Shown here: in pieces, positions 53,630-64,000 of the stretch
How positions within the stretch are numbered: the first letter of the stretch is position 1
How the letters are laid out: each line of letters begins with the position of its first letter
NCBI GenBank assembly: GCA_965153455.1
Contig: OZ234493.1
Span: forward strand, 25,472,213-25,536,212
Length of the DNA: 64,000 nt
Source: Sphagnum compactum
Lineage: Eukaryota; Bryophyta; Sphagnopsida; Sphagnales
Direction: 5' to 3'
Notes under the pieces: generated by a model
Told to the model about the DNA's origin: nothing
What the model saw: only the letters and a program-made list of their open reading frames with translations
Databases searched by the model: none
Made by a program: the position numbers and the translations under genes

Positions 53630-54420
53630 AATATTGGAAATCTTTGTTTGAATAAAATTAACTCAGTTTTTTTTTGGGGGAGAATTGGTTCTTTTAGTGT
53701 TAATCTGAAAAAAATAAAAAAATCGAAAACTTCACTACCTATCAGATTGAAAATAAAAGCACATGACAAAATAGTCCCTCAATTTTTTTAAAAATGCATT
53801 TTTTTGATCCAATCCTTGCTTTCATTTTTTGGCCTTTTTCTTATAGCCTACTAGGGTTAATTTGAGGTTAAAAAGTCTAAGTGCCATTTTAAGAATTTAG
53901 TTGAAGCATTTATTTTGAATTTTTTGAATTTTTAATTGATTTGGAAATATTGGAAATCTTTGTTCTTTATTTGAATAAAATTAAGCCAATTTTTTCTTAG
54001 GGAGAACTGGTTCTTTTAGTGTTAATCTGGAAAAATAAATTTCAAAAACTTTAGAAAACTTCACTACTTAAAGTTTTGAAACCACCAAATTGAAAATAAA
54101 AACACTTATTGAAATCATTGATCACTCAATTTTTTTTAAATGCATTTTTTTTCAATCCTTGCTTTCAATTTTTGATTTTTTCGTTTAGTTTTTCTCTGGT
54201 CTACTAGGATTATAATTTATCCCTATAAAATGGCAGTTTATTGAAATTTATTGTCAATGAAATTTGATGAAAATGAGGATTATCAAATTAATTAAGAATT
54301 AAAACATTAGTGGATGATTAAGAAGTTAATTTGAAATTTAAAAGTCTAAGTGTCATTTGAAAATTTTAGTTAAAGCTTTATTTGTTTTTGAAGTTTTTGA
54401 TTCTTTAATTGTTTTGTTAA
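53630..54420. repeat. Direct duplication of about 300 bp upstream of the glycosyltransferase gene
   Basis: The sequence from AATATTGGAAATCTTTGTTTG (53630) to about 53945 recurs from 53946 to 54420. Shared blocks in order are GAATAAAATTAA, GGTTCTTTTAGTGTTAATCT, AACTTCACTAC, ATTGAAAATAAAA, AAATGCATTTTTTT, CTACTAGG(G/A)TTA, AAAAGTCTAAGTG and TTTAGTT(G/A)AAGC. The second copy carries about 100 extra bases (54205-54325). Confidence 0.75.
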
Positions 54421-55043
54421 TAATCGAGGTAGAAAAGAAAAAATTGAGAAAAAGAAGGGAAAAATAAGGGCGAGAGGGCGAGGGGCGGAGGGGAGGATTT
54501 CGGGCAGGGCGGAGGAATCGTAGGAGGAGTGGCGGACGAGCTCCTCCAGAGAAGGCGAAAGTAGAAATTTTCGCTGTCACGGTTCGCCAGCGGAGAGGAC
54601 TTACGCCGACGATTTGCGCCGTGGGTCTTTGCGAAAACGAAGCCGTACGCCTTCATGTGCGCGGGCCTTCTCTTTGTGCCATTTCTCTCTTGCAATCAAG
54701 CTTGGAGCTTTTGGTTTTCTGTCTCTTGCTTCTTGGCCTGAGCAGCAGCTCCTATGAGAAGAGACAAAATTGGGTTTGTTGGGGGTGTAATAGCCCCGGA
54801 TGATGTCTCCACCTTCGAGAAGGGATGTGAGGAGGAGGAGGAGGAGGAGGATCCATGAAATGTTGCTATTTTGATGTCTAAGATACCCGAAGCCCATTTT
54901 GTTTTGGGCTTTGAAGAAGTGATCATTTGTTTTCATGAAGCTGATTTGGGTTTTGTTGTAGAGTCATCGGTTTTGTTGTTAGCTCCCGCTGCTGCAACAA
55001 CTGGGTTGTCTTTTTTTTCTTTTCTTCTTTCGGTGGGAGAGAA
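54421..55043 (+). promoter_or_regulatory. GC-rich promoter and 5' leader of the glycosyltransferase gene
   Basis: Composition rises sharply to G+C-rich at about 54460 and stays high to the start codon at 55044. It includes a (GGA/GAG)n tract at about 54829-54852. Several ATGs precede the chosen start, so there are upstream frames. No TATA box stands out. The transcription start probably lies between 54450 and 54700. Confidence 0.45.
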
Positions 55044-57103
55044 ATGCACGGTGAGAGTAGGAGGTTGTTAGGGCGAGATATTGTTTCAGAGGAGAAAGTG
55101 GCGGTGGGAGGACCAGTAGCAGTTGTGACAGGAAGGACGGGAGGAGGAGGAACAACGACAGGGAGAACAACACAAGGAGTGAAGCGAGAATGGCTCCCCT
55201 CATTCAAGCTCAGCAGTTTGCTTTTCTTTTGTGTGTTTCTTGGAGCTGGAGTGCTGGGGGGAGTGGTGGAGAGTCTTCATATGATGGGGTTTCTCAAGAC
55301 ACAGGGACTCTACTTCAGTCATTTCTATAGTGCAATGCCAGAGAGTAATGTGATCAGCAGGACAAGATATGAGGTCTCGTTGCCCAAAGATATGCCAGAT
55401 GAACAGCTTCTGTGGAGAGCATCAATGGCACCCATGCGACCTGGCAATCCCTTTGGAGGAACCCCTAAAATAGCCTTCATGTTCTTGTGTGTGGGACCCT
55501 TGCCGCTTGCTCCTGTCTGGGAACAATTCTTTCTAGGTCATCGAGGTTTGTACTCCATCTATGTCCATGCACACCCCGACTTTGTGCCCGAGATACAGCC
55601 TTCATCAGTGTTCTACGGGCGCCATGTTTCAAGCCAGGTGGGTGGGTGGGTGGGTAGGGTTCATCAACAAAGGAGAAAATTCACCATGCTTTCTTGAGGA
55701 TCAGTATTGTGGAAAAATTGCAAACCCTGAAAATTTCAGAATTCTGGTTCTCTAGATTATTGCTACCAGCAATTGATACATAATACGCATATGCACAATT
55801 GTGTTGTTTATGTGTTTATGTGTGTGTGTGTAGTAGACAACAGCACATCATGTGTTTGCCCTAAGAGCATCTCCAGCAGTGCTCAGTATGTGACCCTGCA
55901 AAAAGATTTCTCACATCCAAGTTTAGTTATTTACTTTTCTCCAACCCCACCCATAAACTAGATCTGGGACTGCAAATAGGTGGGAGACTACTAATAGCTA
56001 CCCACCAGGACCAATCAAACTATCCAGCCAATCAGCAGCAGCTGTTAGGTGTTGCTGTGCCTTTTACCAGCCTAATCAAACTGTGCAAAAATGCTGGCTC
56101 ATAACCATCTTGCTGAGCCAAACCAGCATGTTTTGACTTTTCTTCATCCAATTTTAATTTGCAGGCTCACATACTGAGCACCAGTGGAGTTGCTCTCAGT
56201 CTACCATAGAAAATCTTGGTAGAGGAAGAGTGGATGCAGCAGCTGCTGCTTCTGCCAATCATCTTGACTGAATGTCACTCCAGTATGTAGATTTCTGTGT
56301 GTTGATTCCATTAAGGCTCACATTGGAAGATTGTTATCTCTCCTGGTCTCAGTCCTCAATTTTGAAGCCAAACTCTATCTAGCATCGTTGTCTACTACTG
56401 CATCTTGACTGTTAGTCCCTGATGTGCGGTTTTTAATCCATCATGTGCTGCTGTTGTGTAATGTGGAATGCAGGAGGTGATATGGGGTGATGTCTCGATT
56501 GTAGATGCAGAAAGGCGGCTGTTGGGTAATGCATTGTTGGATCTCTCAAATGAAAGATTTATCCTTCTTTCCGAAACTTGTGCACCAGTTTTCAACTTCA
56601 CTTTCACATATGAGTACCTGACAAAAGCACCACAGAGCTTTACAGCAGCATATGATGACCCAGGGCCATATGGTCGTGGGAGATATCTCCCAGGTATGTT
56701 GCCAGAAATCTCGATTGACCAGTGGCGAAAAGGGGACCAGTGGTTTGAAGTGAAACGCAAACATGCCATTGCGATTGTTGCAGATATCAAGTATTATCCT
56801 AAGCTGCGGGATTATTGCAAGCCCCATTGCTATATCGATGAGCATTACATTCCAACGATGTTATCTATAGAGTTCACAGCGGAGCTTGCAAATAGGAGTC
56901 TGACATATGTGGACTGGTCGAGGGGAGGGTCCCATCCAGCCATGTTTGGTAAGGAGGATGTCACGGTGGACTTTCTCACTCAAATCAGAAGTGGCTGCAA
57001 TTGTCCTGATATTGGGCAACCAGGCCGTGCGTGCCACCTATTTGCTAGAAAATTCTCACCAGGGTGTTTGGAATCACTATTGAAGCATTCTTTCTTCCCT
57101 TAA
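55044..57103 (+). CDS. Branch/GT14-type glycosyltransferase (BC10-like), complete two-exon gene
   Basis: Coding exons 55044-55637 and 56474-57103, 407 aa. The intron is GT-AG in phase 0, joining HVSSQ to EVIWGD. A basic, glycine-rich cytosolic start (1-55) is followed by one hydrophobic segment (about 56-76, [20 protein letters not shown]), giving a type II membrane topology as in Golgi glycosyltransferases. The Branch (core-2/I-branching) domain begins [20 protein letters not shown] (141-160), then [11 protein letters not shown] (170-180), [20 protein letters not shown] (190-209), [15 protein letters not shown] (226-240), [44 protein letters not shown] and the Cys-rich end to 386. N-glycosylation sequons lie at 239 and 338. 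Length and order match plant members, whose role is in wall or glycoprotein sugar addition; donor and acceptor cannot be told from sequence. A MITE lies in the intron. No breaks. Confidence 0.94.
55638..55662. repeat. GGGT simple repeat at the intron's 5' splice site
   Basis: The donor GTGGGT runs straight into (GGGT)n, so the first about 25 bases of the intron are G-tracts. Confidence 0.85.
55864..56196 (+). mobile_element. MITE-A copy 3, complete, inside the glycosyltransferase intron
   Basis: 333 bp. Left end AGAGCATCTCCAGCAGTGCT, inverted right end AGAGCAACTCCACTGGTGCT; both continue CAGTATGTGA(C/G)CCTGCAAA, so the inverted repeats are about 36 bp. No coding capacity. It occupies 40% of the 836-bp intron and leaves both splice sites intact. 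Target duplication not clear (CTA/CAG flanks). Confidence 0.9.
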
Positions 57104-58424
57104 TTTTATGGGTTTGTATGTCCTTCTCATCTGTGTCTGCTCAAAATGGGGTCACCACCAGGCCGTTCCTTTTTTGCTAATGTATCTTTCGGAAATTGTT
57201 GTAGATGATTTTGGAATCAATGTACAATGCCATCCAGTGTGGTTTCCATTTTACCCAGTTGGTGACTGAGAAATCATCAACTGAGTTTTGTAGTTTGATC
57301 CATGTTTTTGAAAGTTCCATACCTGAACTGATTACGTCTATGTGAAAAGTTGGCACCCTGAGCTTTTTGTAATTTTACACAACTAACCCAACTGATTCAG
57401 CCTGACATTCGTACCCATTCTTCTTGTTGCTGGAGGATATAAGGATACCTGAATTTTAAGCTTTATCATTGTTCCTTCAGTATCATGTTTGTCAAAGTTG
57501 TGTGCCTTGGTGTACAGCTTAAAGAAGAGCTTTTAAATCCTTGCTTCGTGTAATTAATTCAGACTGGTCTGATCCTTTTGAGGATTGGTTTGAGTAGACC
57601 TAGACTGAAACTTGGATCCACCAATTGGTAAAGCCAGAACTCAGACTTTCAAGTTTGTAGGAAACTGGGGTGGCCTGCAGACTGTAGACTCTTTCACCCT
57701 GCTGTCAGGTTTTAGGCTTAATGTGAGAGAGGCAGAGGAATTCAGGTTATGGGTTTTGTAATGCCAGGCTCTTCAGGAAGAAGTGAGCTGTGGATACCAT
57801 TTTTTCAAGGCAATTGATGCAAATTTCAACCTACACATTCAATGCAAGAACTGGAGAGATGTAGTCCAAGTCTGCCAGGGAACTTTGGTGGGACAGTACA
57901 CAGTACCCAAATCATGAACCTTTCTATTGGGGGAGTGTTGACGTAAAGGTAAAGAATAGAGCTTAGCTTAGCCGCTCGACAAAATCTCAGCAGACATTTG
58001 GGTGGTTGTGTAAGAAAGTTTGAACTGGCAATCTGAGCAGACATTTGGGTGGTTATGTAAGAAAGTTTGAAGTGGCAATTATTTGAAATCTTAGTGCAAG
58101 AAAAAGAATTGTCATGTTCTTTGAACTTGTCAAATGGAAGGTGGTTTTTTGCAGGTAGATTGTCAAACCAATAGAATATATGTGTGTATATGACCCATCA
58201 AGCAAAAGGTTGGCATTGACCTTCACAAAACAGCCGAAAGTTGCAAAGTTGTCAGTTGTATGAAGCCAATGAGTATTAAAGCAAAAGTGAGAAAGGTCTC
58301 ATAGAAACACTGAACTTCATGCATGGGGACCACTGAGAAAATGACAAATTTTTTGACAGTGATCCCTGGAAAATACCATGCATGCGCTTTTAATGCTGTG
58401 ATTGCGAATCTTCATGAGTTTCTG
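57104..58424. other. 3' UTR and flank of the glycosyltransferase gene
   Basis: Moderate composition; the first few hundred bases are likely 3' UTR. A 47-bp direct duplication (GCAGACATTTGGGTGGTT...) lies at 57990-58084. No other gene seen. Confidence 0.5.
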
Positions 58425-58762
58425 TTGTTGGATCAGCTACACCCATACTTGGCACTTGGCCCTGCAATAATATTTCTCACATCTAAGATTTGCCCATTTT
58501 CATGTTTCACAAGCCCCACCCATGTATATGATACTAGTAGGATTGTAAAAGTCAGAACCTATTCATAGCAAACCACTTTGACTAATCAATATAGGCTTGT
58601 AGCCAATAATGAGTCCTTGTTACATTGTGTAACGACTTTTGCTAGCCTCAACATATTGAGTCAAAATGTTGAGCCATAGCCATTTTACTGAGCTTGTTGA
58701 GAGCAAATTTTTATGAATCTTCATCCAAAACATGATGTGCAATGCGTCAATGGAGGTGCTCT
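58425..58762 (+). mobile_element. MITE-A copy 4, decayed
   Basis: Same order as copy 3 at lower similarity: CTTGGCCCTGCAATAATATTTCTCAC, CCCCACCCAT, GGATTGTAAAA, ACTAATCAATATAGG, GTTGAGCCATAGCCATTTTACTGAGC-like, CTTCATCCAAAACATGATG and GGAGGTGCTCT at the end (58762). Length about 335 bp, like the intact copy. The left terminal bases are worn. Confidence 0.65.
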
Positions 58763-59524
58763 TGAGTAGCTTGCATATATTATATTGAAGTATTTCATAT
58801 CTTCCAACCAAATCTTCTGATTCAATCTTGAGCAAGAAGCTTACCACTTCATGCAAATCACCAACAAACAATGGTAATTGTAGAGTAGAGGGTTTGTAGA
58901 CAACGGCCAAGGTCATGGTGAGCTTTCCATCCACCATTCCTAACCACTGGCATCAGTTCTGGAGTTAGTTCTTCACATTTCAAGGGTCAAGGGTTTACCC
59001 TAAACCCTAAATGCCTAAACCCAATTTTTTTGAAAAAAAATTGCACACTCAAGACATGGTCCGAAAGCAAGAGTTACATATATGCCTAATGTAAACCCCA
59101 CCCCCACCCAGCCCCAAATTATTATTCAAAAACGTGTCGTTGTTATTATTCAAAACCCTTTTTTTTTTTTCAAACTAACAACTAATCCCAACAACAAAAA
59201 GTAATTAAATAATTAAAAAAAAAAATTCAGAATCGAAACCTTATTAAAAACAAGTTTTGAGGTCGATCGCAATTTTAGTTTTTGGTCGATTATCAGTTCA
59301 ATTTTGGTTTTGAATTTTTTTTCAAAATTTAGAACGGGTGGTATGGGTACCCAATTCAGCATTCAGGTTTGGAATTGGCCCTAACTGGTTCGGGCTTTCT
59401 AAGTTAAAGCATCCCTACCCATACTAGGTATCTAGGCCTTAACTAATATTTCACTAAATAAGGATAACCGGGTGATACCCAGGTTATCAATATATTGAAA
59501 ATATATCAGGTTATCAATATACCT
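58763..59524. other. Spacer
   Basis: Nothing recognised beyond A- and T-tracts near 59025-59225 and a local duplicate of CAGGTTATCAATATA (59481 and 59508). Confidence 0.4.
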
Positions 59525-59620
59525 GGGCTGGTTAGACGAGTGGGAGTCACCATTCCCACACAAAGAAAAACCTTGTGAAATCCAGTGGAAACTAGTTTGA
59601 ACCCCGTGCCTAATGCACAG
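59525..59620 (+). other. tRNA-like or SINE-like segment
   Basis: GGGCTGGTTAGACGAGTGGG resembles a tRNA 5' end with an A box, and TAGTTTGAACCCCGTGCC, about 60 bases later, a B box (GTTTGAACCCC). Spacing fits a tRNA-derived SINE head or a tRNA with a long variable arm, but the acceptor stem does not pair by eye, so a functional tRNA is unlikely. Confidence 0.4.
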
Positions 59621-60299
59621 GTGTGTTATTTCAACAATGTTTGGTTCATGTTTTAGTTTTGATGACTAAAACTACTATTAGGGTTTAGGGTTCCTGTCGA
59701 GGTAGTGTGTTCTTTGCAAGGGTTTTAGGGTGACAAACTTTTTTGGGATGAGAGATTTCATGCAGCCAATGGTAAGGCCCAAACATGCACTTAAGGTGCC
59801 TTGCTTTTTTTCCTTTTAAGTTTTTTTTGCCATTTTTCCCAGGTTCCCAATGTGATCCCACTATGTTTTTTAAAAGTTTCCAATGGGTTTTGGTCAGGTT
59901 CCCAATATGTTCCCCAACGTGTTCTCCATAGCACGTCACTTTTATCCCATATATGGATTGGCAAATGTTGTCCTCCTGTCACCTATAAAGGTGGGGCCAA
60001 AGGGGGGAGCAACTCAATACATTCATATAGAACAAAGAGAACAATCTACTTGGGGGATCCTCCATAGTTTCATCTGTTTTGAATGACAGGCCAATCAAAT
60101 TGGCTCGTTGTAAAAAAAGAAAAAAAAAGAAAGAAATTGGGAAGCTCCTCATCTAATAATTAATTAATAGGAGAGGTTAATAGGTAGCTCAATAGGCTAG
60201 GGGGAGGGAGTTAAGGTAAAGTTGTACTGGAGACTTCATTGCTTCATGATGTAACAGTCAGAGATCAGACGATGAACCTTAAAATCTAAAGGGGACACA
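59621..60299. other. Spacer with duplicated GGTTCCCAAT words
   Basis: GGTTCCCAATGTGATCCCA (59843) and GGTTCCCAATATGTTCCCC (59897) suggest a local duplication. CACCTATAAAGGTGGGG near 59981 is TATA-like and palindromic. A GAAAGAAA tract sits at 60115-60135. No gene. Confidence 0.35.
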
Positions 60300-60392
60300 G
60301 ATAGACCGACGATTACAGATAGACAGACAAACAAACCGACGGTCACAGACTAACTGACAAACAGACCGACGGTCAAAGACAAACTGACAGAC
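60300..60392. repeat. About 30-bp repeats with a palindromic ACCGACGGTC core
   Basis: AGACCGACGATTACAGA, AAACCGACGGTCACAGAC and AGACCGACGGTCAAAGACA follow each other with linkers of ACAAACTGAC type. The ACCGACGGTC words are perfect 10-bp palindromes. Confidence 0.75.
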
Positions 60393-63104
60393 TTAGTGAA
60401 TTAATATATAAGATTGGTAACCTACTTTGAACCATAACTCATAAATGAGTGGTAAGCTTGTTAAGAGCCTTGTAGCACTACAAACACTAGAACACACACT
60501 TACAATGCAAGTATGTAGTGCATACTGTTTTATATCACCAATTTTTGCAATGAATTTGTTTGATTTGCATACAGATAACTTCCATATGAAATGGATTCTT
60601 AGGAGGAAGTAAAATCCACATTCAAGTATTGATCAGTCATTGCAAATTACATTATTCGATTGACTGAAGATTTCGTGGTAATCTTGATTAAAATTTGAAA
60701 CATAATATGATTTTGTCACATTTTATGTAGATCAAGAAACAATCGTATTGTCATCATCTAGTAGTGACCTCCAACAATTTGTAAAACAAGGGAAATTTTT
60801 AATTTGTGAAATCCTCAAATGAATGCAACATCCTTTGAATAGAGGTTGCTAACTAAATTGGGAACTTGAAGAGGTCTTGGCACTTGTGCAAGTGAATGGT
60901 GATGAACATGTACCGAGCTTTGGCCAAATCCATATTAGGGAGAACATGGAATTTGTTGTCAGTATGTTGAACCAAAAAACTAATTCAAATGTAATTATGA
61001 AGATTAGATATTCAAATCATCATTGTAGGGTCCAACCACTCAGATAGGAGCCAACCCACCCCCTTTAGACCTATGCTTTTAATTGTTGTTTAAAAGAATA
61101 TATTTGGAATATTTGGAATATATTATTATTATTATTTGAATCTTCAGAAAAAATTTAGTATTATTATGTTAAGGTTTATCTTAAAAATTTGGAAAACTTG
61201 TATCATGTAAAAAAATTCAAGTTTTGATTTATTTGTTTTTATTGTGTAATTATTGCTTTCAAAATTTGGTTACATAACATAAAAAATATTTTTATGTAAT
61301 TTTTTTCATTGGATTGATTTAAATTTTTTGGATATTTATACCAATATATTGAAAATAATATTGTATTATAAAATCATTAGGTGGTTTTTTTTTAACAATT
61401 TAAAATACACAAAATTAAACGGTCATTATGACTACTAATGGTATGTATTAGTGTGATTGCACCATGTAAAATGGGGGAACTTTTCAGGCGACTTTGAAAA
61501 AATCTATAATTATGATTGTGACACAAAACATGGTAAGGATTATTGAACTTTCATGCCACAAGATACAATGCAATATAATGTCCCTTTAATTATAATGTCT
61601 ATGGTTTTATTCAAACCATCATGGGGTTAATACCTGTATTCGCGTGTGAATGTAAGAAATATTATGGGCAACAACGATCACATGTACATAGTTACAAAAT
61701 TTCAAGATGAAATAGTTATAGATGTATTAAACCTTCAACGTATGGATCTCATATATGATTTTTTCATAAGATAAAAGGAAATTGGCACATGTTAATGTTA
61801 TTTTTTACAACTTTAATGACTTTTATCATTCCGCGTCAAGGGACTACAAATGTTATGCATGTTTATTTAAAATGATGCTGTAAATGGTTCCAAGTGTGGG
61901 GTTGTTGAAAATTCATTCTTTTGCAATCAAATAAAATTACTTAATAATTGTAGCAAAGTTCAATACCGAAGACAAAAACATAATGAAAAAGATTATGACA
62001 AATATAATATGCATAGATTTCATGGGTTCATTTCAAATTCATGCGAAATCTGTTATTTCATATGTTTGTATTGTTTAGACACAAATGTCATGCATTATTT
62101 AAACATAGAAGTTGTGTGCACAACTTTTGTTTGTAAACAACACAAATAAACATACAATATTCATATGTAAATAATATGAACAAGCATATGATATTCGTGT
62201 TTAAACAATGTGCATAACATTAATGTTCAACAATACAAGTAAATGAATGATATCTATGTCTATTCCATACAAACTTAAGAAAAACAAATTTCACACAATT
62301 AATATTACCATATCATGGCCCATGAAATTTATGATGATGATATATATATTCATCATCCATACAAGGTTGTGCTAACAATTAAGATAATTCATTAATTCAC
62401 TCCAAACTTGCACACCCAATCTTTCACGCCCTTGTAAATCAACTTGTTGCATCTTGTATTGTGGCAATTTGTGTTACATTCTTATTCATTGTCATTTGAA
62501 TGTTGACCAATGTCATCTCGTGTAATAATTCATTATAGTCATTATATATCATATTTAGAATAATGATCACATAATATATTATGGAAGACGTACGTTTTTT
62601 TTTTAATACAAGTTCAAGAACCTCAAAATTCTTGAATTGTTAATTAACCTTGACATTACTTTAAACAAGTTGATGAAGTGCTTTCAACGATCAACAATAG
62701 CTTGTGCCACATTATGTTAAAACATGACATTTGTGACTTGGACATTTTGATACTAATGCCTAAACCTAGTCATGTACTCATTTGCGACATGTGAAATGCC
62801 TAATTAATCATTTGGTTACACAACTAATTTAATTGTTATGAATATGTGCCTATAATCATTTTGATGATGGTCAAACATGTTTGCCTTAATTTTTTGTTAT
62901 CATATTTTTTATGCACTTTTAACAATTAAAAAAATGAAAATAATAATAATTTACAATTAAAAATGCAATAAATAATTGAACACATGGAAATGAAATGGAA
63001 TATATAGGTAGGCTAACATATAGTCCATGGTCCCTTTGAAAATGAAACCAATTGATTTTCCCCTCCAAAATTGTGTCATGTAAGTTTAGCCTCAATTTGC
63101 CACT
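60393..63104. other. AT-rich gene-free region
   Basis: Nothing recognised on either strand. No coding frame with family likeness and no clear terminal repeats. Confidence 0.45.
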
Positions 63105-63565
63105 TTTTGGTCTCGGACCCTCATCTAAAGGCCATGGGTCCCTATTTATGGCTGTCAACCAATAGGATTGCTCAATTTCATTGGACCCTGGACCTTAGAC
63201 GCTCATCTAAAGGCCATGGGCCCAATTTATGGCTCTCAACCAATAGGATTGTTGGACCCTCATCTAAAGTCGGGGGGTCCAACTTATGGCTCTCAAACAA
63301 TAGGATTGCTCTATTTTATTGAATCCTGGACCTTAGACTCCATCTAAAGGCCAGGGGTCCAATTTACAGCTCTCAACCAATAGGATAATTGGACCCTCAT
63401 CTAAAGTCCAGGGGTCCGATTTATGGCTCTCAACCAATAGGATTGCTTACTTCATTGGACCCTGGACCTTAGACACTCATCTTAAGGCCCGGGGTCCCAA
63501 TTTATGGCCCTCAAAACAATAGGATCGCTCTATTTCATTGGACCCTGGACCTTGGACCCTCTTGC
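63105..63565. repeat. Tandem array with strictly alternating 80-82 and 57-bp units
   Basis: The marker TCATCTAAAG (with small variants) starts at 63121, 63203, 63260, 63340, 63397 and 63477, spacings of 82, 57, 80, 57 and 80. Every unit has ATGGCTCTCAACCAATAGGA. Only the long ones add TTCATTGGACCCTGGACCTT. The copied block is therefore about 137 bp. Each unit contains CCAATAGG, a CCAAT-box-like word. Confidence 0.9.
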
Positions 63566-64000
63566 CCTAAGTACTTATTAGGCGTTGCATCTTCCTTGGC
63601 AGGCCGGCAGGAGAAGAAGGAGAGAGAGCGGCGATTAAATCCCGGAGTTGCGAGTCGAGCGAACGTGTCAGCATTACGTTGGATTGCTGCAGAGACTGAT
63701 CCCGTCGTGGCAAGACGCGAGTAGAGATCATCTGGATGACTACACGCGTCAGATGTTCGACGTGCGAGACGAAGCTCCGGAAGCTCCTGGACTCCCCTTC
63801 CCGCCGTGCCGTCCCTCCCAAACCACCGTTGAGTCGTTAGTCCTTACGCGTGTCGCGCTCATTGCTTGACACACTGCTCCTCCCTCGCATGCGCTACTGT
63901 ATGGTTCTCTTCCTTCCTTCCTTCCTTCCTTTTGTTTTATATCCCTCACTATCGATCAACATTTCCATATCCACAACAACGACGTCTGTGAAAAGAGTTT
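63566..64000 (+). promoter_or_regulatory. GC-rich end of window, possible 5' region of a gene to the right
   Basis: Composition changes abruptly to G+C-rich with frequent CG dinucleotides, as at the starts of the casein kinase and glycosyltransferase genes. A plus frame (63648-63869) and minus frames are open, but none resembles a known protein. (TTCC)n at about 63908-63930. Direction to the right is a guess. Confidence 0.35.

Noticed and set aside
63648-63869. 73-codon frame at the GC-rich end as a gene
   Set aside because: No family likeness, overlapping frames on the other strand equally long, and the position suits a promoter or leader.

Overview
This is nuclear DNA of a land plant. Three intact, intron-containing genes code for typical plant proteins: clathrin adaptor AP-2 sigma, a plant-type casein kinase 1, and a plant-type Branch/GT14 glycosyltransferase. 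All three have canonical GT-AG introns. They sit as moderately GC-rich islands in very AT-rich DNA full of old, stop-riddled transposons. I cannot name the species. The large AT-rich intergenic spaces and heavily decayed hAT, PIF/Harbinger, CACTA and chromovirus remnants would fit many plants with large genomes; a non-flowering plant is a guess only.

Layout. 1-2.5 kb: two short unassigned open frames. 2.6-4.8 kb, minus strand: complete AP-2 sigma gene, 6 coding exons and 142 aa, with 73-bp tandem repeats just upstream. 7.1-7.8 kb: promoter-like dispersed repeat (second copy at 43.9-44.6 kb). 8.4-10.7 kb: dead hAT transposase gene. 11.1-12.8 kb: possible terminal exon of an unknown minus-strand gene, a MITE split by an insertion, half of a second MITE, and a 72-bp triple tandem repeat. 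12.8-16.9 kb: no recognisable gene. 16.9-21.3 kb, minus strand: complete casein kinase 1 gene, 14 coding exons and 483 aa, with a 36-bp minisatellite upstream.

22.4-52 kb: a gene desert of nested transposons. It holds a PIF/Harbinger transposase remnant (25.7-26.7 kb) and a Ty3/gypsy chromovirus remnant (27.9-30.3 kb) whose integrase is split by a 745-bp inverted-repeat element. A 2.6-kb CACTA-type element (32.8-35.4 kb) has a diverged relative at 45.0-47.9 kb, itself interrupted by an 821-bp solo LTR with a perfect 5-bp target duplication. Several TTA/CCTA-rich degenerate repeat fields lie between them.

52-58.8 kb: the 407-aa glycosyltransferase gene on the plus strand (55.0-57.1 kb, two coding exons). 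Three more copies of the 333-bp MITE lie around it, one inside its only coding intron. 58.8-64 kb: repeats, a tRNA-like stretch, a tandem array with strictly alternating unit length, and a GC-rich end that looks like the 5' region of a gene running out of the window.

The genes do different jobs and show no sign of functional linkage: endocytic coat, protein kinase, Golgi/secretory glycosyltransferase. What connects the genic parts is a shared set of small inverted-repeat elements (MITE-A and MITE-B). These lie close to genes, while the large elements fill the desert.
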